Translations under genes and position numbers: made by a program
Shown: piece after piece, positions 58,780-64,000 of the stretch
Position numbering within the stretch: the first letter of the stretch is position 1
Layout: each line of letters begins with the position of its first letter
Assembly (NCBI GenBank): GCA_944470555.2
Contig: OX104127.1
Span: 132,185,113-132,249,112 of the forward strand
From: Heterobilharzia americana
Lineage: Eukaryota; Platyhelminthes; Trematoda; Strigeidida; Schistosomatidae
Direction: 5' to 3'
Length of the DNA: 64,000 nucleotides
The notes under the pieces: model-generated
Databases searched by the model: none
Told to the model about the DNA's origin: nothing
What the model saw: the letters and a program-made list of their open reading frames with translations, nothing else

Positions 58780-61700
58780 ATAAACGACTTAGTCTGCAAG
58801 CTTATTCTGTGACTTTGGGCATCAAGTTTATGTTGTAAGGACTATTACGATCTACCCCAAACAACTACAGGGAGAGCATGCTAAGCCTCTACAACTCTTG
58901 GGTGCTTGCCATAAGATTTGTAGACCTCAGGCTAAGCAAACGGTGTAGAGGATGACCTGAAGTGTTGGAAATGTTACACGACACTACCACGTTACCTCTA
59001 AGTAGTCTATATTCCAAGCCATATAGACTCAATACTACCATGAGTTCTTCGTGCTGCAGATTTAGTGCAGCACATTTGGTAGATCATAAATGCTTCTTAT
59101 CTTTTTGAAGTGGAAGAAAGAAGATTGTCCTAAATTATGGGTGACGCCGTATGACGTGGTGGTGGAAATACCGGTAATCAAACTGTCTAAAGACTCATAA
59201 CAGGGTTACGAGTATCAGACTTGCATGGAATGCATTTTATCACAGCGTAAGGTCTAAGGTCGTAGGGGACTAAGACTCCAAGATACTTTTTGGACAAAGA
59301 TACCTTCAGCTCCATGCCGTTTAGTTTGAATATGACACGCGTCATGTCGTACGTGTATCACCTTACATTTTCAGAATGGTTAGTTCACTGTAGTTTCCCC
59401 AATCCTGGAGTCAAGTTAAGTGATCTTGTAAAGTGAACCTGTTGCTTACGTCTCCTACTTCCTTTTATCAGCAAAAAGAATTGCAGAATTGCAAAAATCA
59501 CTTGTTTAGATAAGGGACAAGAGAGGTCTTAGACTGAACCCTGAATTTCACTAGCACACTTTGTTTCGTTGAAAATGGCAGAATTTAGTTGGACCTCAAA
59601 GGGGTGGTTACATAAATATGGCGACTGGCAGCCGATTAACGAACTGATTCCCACTACCTTCAACTCGTTAACACAGTTGTGGTTGACACGATTGAAAGTC
59701 TTGAAAAAATGAACGAAAATGACATCTATTCTACTGTGGTGATCAGAAATGCTGGTTCAGCTACCCACTGTAGATTAGTGACGCACCAATATCCTTTCCC
59801 AGAACCATGCTCGGGAGGTGCAGAAAGAAGCTATGGATATCAGGTAGTCACGTAATACATCGTAAATCAAAGACTTTGACACTTAAAAGTGTGTGGATTT
59901 AAAACCCATACGAAAATATTTCCCTGGGTTTCTTCGTTGACCACTCGTGAAAATACGTGTGACATGACCTAACCCTTAAGGTTCATACAATACGCTCCCG
60001 GCTACAAGTATGCATGAAAAATCTACTGAGGTGTTCACTGAGAAATGAGGCACTTTCATGAAGGTAAATAGCATGAACTCTATTCGAGCTAGGACATGCG
60101 TCCTATAGAGAGATTGGAGGCTTATGATGCACCTCATAGAGACTTAGACTAGTGGTTGACAGTCTTGCTGTTTGTGTGGGATGCCTGTAAGCATTCAGAA
60201 ATGTAGTCGGTGACGAGTTGTGTTATTATTAGCTGGCCAAGACGTTTACGGTTTCAGCGTCACTCCTCGTCAGTTCACAGGTAATTATAATTTCAGGAAC
60301 TCCTGTCCTGGCTTAAAGGAATAATGTTGCGACAGCAAAGGTGCTTTAGAATTAGTACGGGAGTGTTTATCATAACAGATTATCCAGGGATTCTGAAGCC
60401 TTCCTACTTGAACTCCCATGGTGAAACCATCACCTTACCTGCCGCAACGACTAGTTTTAATTTCCTGCCGTCACAGTAGCCTTGATCTTTTTCCAATATC
60501 CAATATTGATAGTGCGAGCGTAGAAAACTGGTAGTTTTTGATCTCTCGCGTCTAGTTCTTAGGGCTTGGTTCCAGCTGTTCGGTTTACTCCTGTAGTGGA
60601 CGAGGAAATACCCTCTGCTTTCTTGCTTTTAGCTTCGGTGAGGTGGATGTTTTGTGGGTTAGTAGGTTGTAATTTGTAGAGTGATTAGGGAGCTACGGGT
60701 TGCTGGGAAGTTTAGAGAACTGCCATGACTCCTGTTTGTGTAGGTACCTGGAAGAGAATAGTAAGGTGGTGGTAAAGGAATGAAGAGAGAATAAAGAAGA
60801 GAGTGAAGTAGCACCATAGAGACTCTGGGAGCTGGGTTAAGGCCGTATCGCTAACCATCCTTGCCTTTAAACAGGAGTTCACGTAGATAGCCACTCCCCC
60901 TCCTGCTCTATGTTCCCTGTCCCTGCGGAAGAGTTCCATGCCAGCAACACGCATCTCTTCGCCGGAGATGTCCGATGAGAGCCAGGATTCAGTGATGAAT
61001 ATGATGTCGGAGTGCTGATATTCACGCAGCGTCCTCATTTCTGCTACCTTCCCTCTTAGCCCCCTAACGTTGCTGTACGTACATATTAGAGTGTGCCTGA
61101 TGAGAGGGGAGGTCTGGATGTGTATTTTCGAGGGATGAGCGCTTACGTGGTTGAATTTAGCCTCGCCAGTCCTCATAGGACTGGCATTGTTCAGTTTTTT
61201 TGTGTTTTGTTCTTAACTTGGGTGGGGGCTGTAGCAGTGGTGGCTTCTTTACTTGATGTATCTAACTCACTGGTCAGCGCCTGTGTGACGACCACTGACT
61301 CCAGAGGTCTTGGTGGTTGCCGTCTCTCCTCTTGCTTTCTGGGTCTAGGATTACTTTCACATATACCTATTGAGCCACCCATGCGATCTTTCGCATTATA
61401 CCACGCGTGCAGAACGTCTGTGAGGGAGGCATATGAGTCGAACTGGACGGCGAGTAGTCTGGGATTGGGTATGGTCTTCAGGCGCACTGGCCTTGGCAGT
61501 CTACTGACGCTGTTGGCCGGTATACTGTCAAGACCAGCTTTGGTTGAGAGCCATTGCCATTGTTGGACGTCGTGAAAGTACCGATCTTTGACCGAGCTGT
61601 CATTTGGCAATTCTGGAATCCCATGTGCAACTATAGTATTGTTTCTGTTGGGATTTCCAACCGCTGACTTTTGTGAATGTCCAAAAGTCAATGAAAGTAT

Positions 61701-61800
61701 GTTAGTCAGATGCGATATTTGCCTGGGTAGTTTTCTCTGTGTAGAACTAGCCCACCACATTTTTCTTTCTTCGTTAACAAACGGGAAGAGAAGATGGCGC
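58780..61800 (-). mobile_element. Decayed CR1-like (SR1-type) non-LTR retrotransposon
   Basis: From the right: an ORF1-like open frame (61760-61191, 189 codons, basic with a KQEERRQPPRP stretch). Then a well-preserved endonuclease N-half (61176-60712: LICTYSNVRGLRGKVAEMRT, SDIIFITESWLSSDISGEEM, AGGGVAIYVNSCLKARMV). Then heavily broken RT (about 60.0-58.85 kb: HFFKTFNRVNHNC, SPYLCNHPFEVQLNSAIFNE, SLSKKYLGVLVPYDLRP). Many stops. The 3' end is not defined. Confidence 0.75.
61191..61760 (-). CDS. ORF1-like protein of the CR1-like element
   Basis: 189 codons from MWWASSTQRKLPRQI to a stop just upstream of the endonuclease frame. It has VAHGIPELPNDSSVKDRYF and LLAVQFDSYASLTDVLHAWY segments that look like an RNA-binding ORF1 fold, though I cannot confirm it. 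The C-terminus is rich in Ser/Thr/Lys. Transposon-derived, not a host gene. Confidence 0.5.
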   Translation of the reverse strand: MWWASSTQRKLPRQISHLTNILSLTFGHSQKSAVGNPNRNNTIVAHGIPELPNDSSVKDRYFHDVQQWQWLSTKAGLDSIPANSVSRLPRPVRLKTIPNPRLLAVQFDSYASLTDVLHAWYNAKDRMGGSIGICESNPRPRKQEERRQPPRPLESVVVTQALTSELDTSSKEATTATAPTQVKNKTQKN

Positions 61801-62059
61801 CTGGAAAACGAAAAGCAAGTTAGTCGTTATTGAACTGTCGATGTCGTAAGTAAGTTTCAGTGGGGCGATTGAAGGACTTGGGTGATATAACACTGAAAAA
61901 TTCTTAATTCATAGCGTTCTAGCACAAGCTTAGAACTTGTGAGCGATATACACCCAACAACGCTCCAGTCCCAAATTATGTGTGCGTCCTCTAAAATTGG
62001 TGCAACAACTAAAGTTAAACACATTGAAGGGTGTATTCAGGGGATTTTAGAAATTGCAG

Positions 62060-63090
62060 TGATGCGAACTTGACACAGGCAAAGGCTAATCACTAGACAT
62101 TCGAACTTGTTATATACCCACGAATACGAGAACAAGAAGGAACACAATAGCGTAGTCGGATGGAACAGTATATTTGCGAAGTGGTGCCAAGATGCCGGTG
62201 CGTTCCAACTAACTGGCTAGGGAGTCGGTTACGAGCAGTGTAACGTAACACGACAGCGTGCCAAATGGTGAGGATGCTTGACCGGCTGCCTTCAGCTCAG
62301 CAAATCCAGTTAAACTGTGGAGGTCAGCATCAATGTTGGATCTCGTCAAACCCTGGGCCATTGATTTTGGGGAAGTGTGAAGCTGCAGATCAAGCCCCCC
62401 TAGTAGGTTCGTGAGGACCCTAGGACGATACCAGCAGGAAGTGAAACCCAGTGGTTTCTCTAATGGTTAAACTCCTCCGATGGGCTCAATGAGCGAAGTG
62501 GCCCCTGGTTGTCTCGACCTATTCTAGGGTGTCGTGGCAAATGAAAAATGAAATACAAAAATTGAATTGTGCGTCGATCGCTGTCCTCAGTTTGCTTTGA
62601 CGTTTCGTTCAGTGCTCTTTGCACCTGGAGTATAAATAAAAGTCTTTATTAAAACGAAAACGTTTCGTAAAAATGGGAATTACTCATATGCAAATGTATC
62701 GAAAATGAAGTGCACGCTTATTTTCACCTTTTGAAAAAGGTTCATTACGTGGTGTAGCGCAACCCACTTCTCCAGAATAAATAGCCTAGGGTTAGACGAG
62801 ATCCAACATTGATGCTGACCTCCACAGTTTAACTGGATTTGCTGAGCTGAAGGCAGCCGGTCAAGCATCCTCACCATTTGGCACGCTGTCGTGTTACGTT
62901 ACACTGCTCGTAACCGACTCCCTAGCCAGTTAGTTGGAACGCACCGGCATCTTGGCACCACTTCGCAAATATACTGTTCCATCCGACTACGCTATTGTGT
63001 TCCTTCTTGTTCTCGTATTCGTGGGTATATAACAAGTTCGAATGATTAGTGATTGGCTTTTGCGTCTGTCAAGTTCGCACCGCTACAGTT
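62060..63090. repeat. Inverted repeat of LTR-like sequence
   Basis: Left arm 62060-62350 and right arm 62795-63090 are near-perfect reverse complements (for example GGGAGTCGGTTACGAGCAGT at the left and ACTGCTCGTAACCGACTCCC at the right), separated by about 440 bp. The right arm carries TATATAAC and leads into gag, so it behaves as the 5' LTR end of the element at the right edge. Confidence 0.8.
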
Positions 63091-63210
63091 CCTAGATCGA
63101 TGAGCCCGATGTGATGAAAAATCACGACCAATAACAAATCTTAAATTGTTGAGCCTGTTCCATTTTATACCTGTATAATGTTTTCATTTTTGTAACCTTC
63201 ATACATCCGT

Positions 63211-64000
63211 ATATGCCAACATACTTCGAAGCTTATCCGTATTAGGCCGACTACGAACACCATCCAACTCGTGCCATGTTGGCCAGAAAATGTAGGAATA
63301 TGGTTTCTGTATGCCGAGGCAAATTGTCGAGAGCAGGAAGTCGCAGATCCTCATTCTCGATTCCTTGCCGCCATACTTTCACTACCGCGGGAATTAAACA
63401 GGCATGTTACAGCACATATGTTTGGTCCCAAAGTAAGTGATCCTTATGCACCTCTCAAAGCTGCGCTCCTGAAGAGAGGTGATCTCGCAGATCGCCAGCG
63501 CCTAGACGAATTACTTCTTAACATCGAGCTAGGCAGCCACTCAGTTACTGAAGTCCTCGCACGTATGCGAAAAGTAATCGGCGCACGGACCAGAGAGCCG
63601 GGGTTCGGAGGTGACCAAGCTGTGCAACTCTTTAAACACTTGCTACGGCCTCGAAGTCCGAAGCATTTCACAGAAAAGCATCTTAGCGCATCGCAGCAAC
63701 TCGTGTGGTCGTCCAGAAATTAAACCCAACAGGGTAGAAAACCCCAAATGGTACTGGTTTCACAACACTTACGGAGACGAAGCCAGAAAATGTCGGAAAC
63801 CACGCAGTTTTAATCGGGACACAAACTCGGGAAACGGTCACGCCAGCACGTGCTCACGGCAACCGTAGCCGGCGGAAACAGCCATTTGCTCTGCGTCACG
63901 GATATTGAAGCGAAACCTAGTCGACACCGGCGCAGAAGTTAGCGTTCTTCCCGCACCGACAAAGGAGCGTCATGACTCATCCTCCAGTCTCCAAGCGGCC
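63211..64000 (+). mobile_element. Ty3/gypsy-type LTR retrotransposon, gag and protease start (runs off the window)
   Basis: The gag frame (from about 63211, no ATG; IQLVPCWPENVGIWFLYAEA, LPRELNRHVTAHMFGPKVSD, then RQRLDELLLNIELGSHSVTE) is followed after a shift by a NRVENPKWYWFHNTYGDEAR nucleocapsid-like segment (63740-63868). A second shift leads to aspartic-protease text VDTGAEVSVLPAPTKER (about 63920-63970). D-T-G is intact. At least two frameshifts separate the parts, so the copy is probably defective. Pol lies beyond the window. Confidence 0.75.

Noticed and set aside
61093..61575. Plus-strand open frame of 160 codons
   Set aside because: Antisense shadow of the CR1-like ORF1/endonuclease region.

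Overview
The window looks like nuclear DNA from a schistosome or close relative (Trematoda; probably Schistosoma). The evidence is AT-rich sequence, coding exons scattered through kilobases of intron, a candidate intron of only 48 bp, many SM-alpha-type tRNA-derived SINEs carrying hammerhead ribozyme (HHR) motifs, and fragments of RTE-like and CR1-like non-LTR elements, Penelope-like elements (PLEs) and a Ty3/gypsy LTR element. Nothing bacterial or viral was seen. All gene models come from hand translation and splice-phase matching.

Host genes. (1) 257-6030, plus: the 3' end of an unrecognised gene (two phase-matched exons) with a low-complexity, basic C-terminus. (2) 9631-25290, plus: a complete four-exon gene (878 aa by this model) for the mitochondrial ribosomal small-subunit PPR protein PTCD3/mS39. 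(3) 31987-56201, minus: a complete eight-exon gene (694 aa) for a HEAT/ARM-repeat protein of unknown function, spread over 24 kb. (4) 56580-56873, plus: a two-exon gene for a 54-aa microprotein, divergent from gene 3 with 378 bp between the start codons. A frameshifted exon-like stretch (8290-8560) lies between genes 1 and 2. A coding-like remnant lies at about 57.9-58.3 kb.

Mobile DNA fills nearly everything else. Non-LTR elements of one SR/Perere-like family lie at 1.1-2.5, 25.9-30.05, 32.6-33.95, 45.06-47.1, 47.6-50.9 and 52.25-53.95 kb. A nearly complete RTE-like element is at 35.84-38.79 kb, with a 3' fragment at 12.8-13.4 kb. A decayed CR1-like element is at 58.8-61.8 kb. PLE pieces lie at 14.5-15.5, 17.3-18.5, 23.15-23.83 and 30.66-31.49 kb. 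An LTR fragment duplicated as an inverted repeat (62.06-63.09 kb) precedes gypsy-type gag and protease sequence at the right edge. At least four tRNA-derived SINE families are interspersed.

The most interesting signal is ribozymes. Besides SM-alpha copies (two of them, at 35.3 and 42.4 kb, keep an intact hammerhead core), a second SINE family has a hammerhead of different sequence: a CUGAGGA core, GAAAC, a self-complementary stem III and a matching stem I. SM-alpha copies also appear in circularly permuted segment order and in head-to-head pairs. That fits multimeric or circular RNA intermediates in a genome that also carries Penelope-like elements. All of this is inference from sequence and needs assay or genome-wide comparison.
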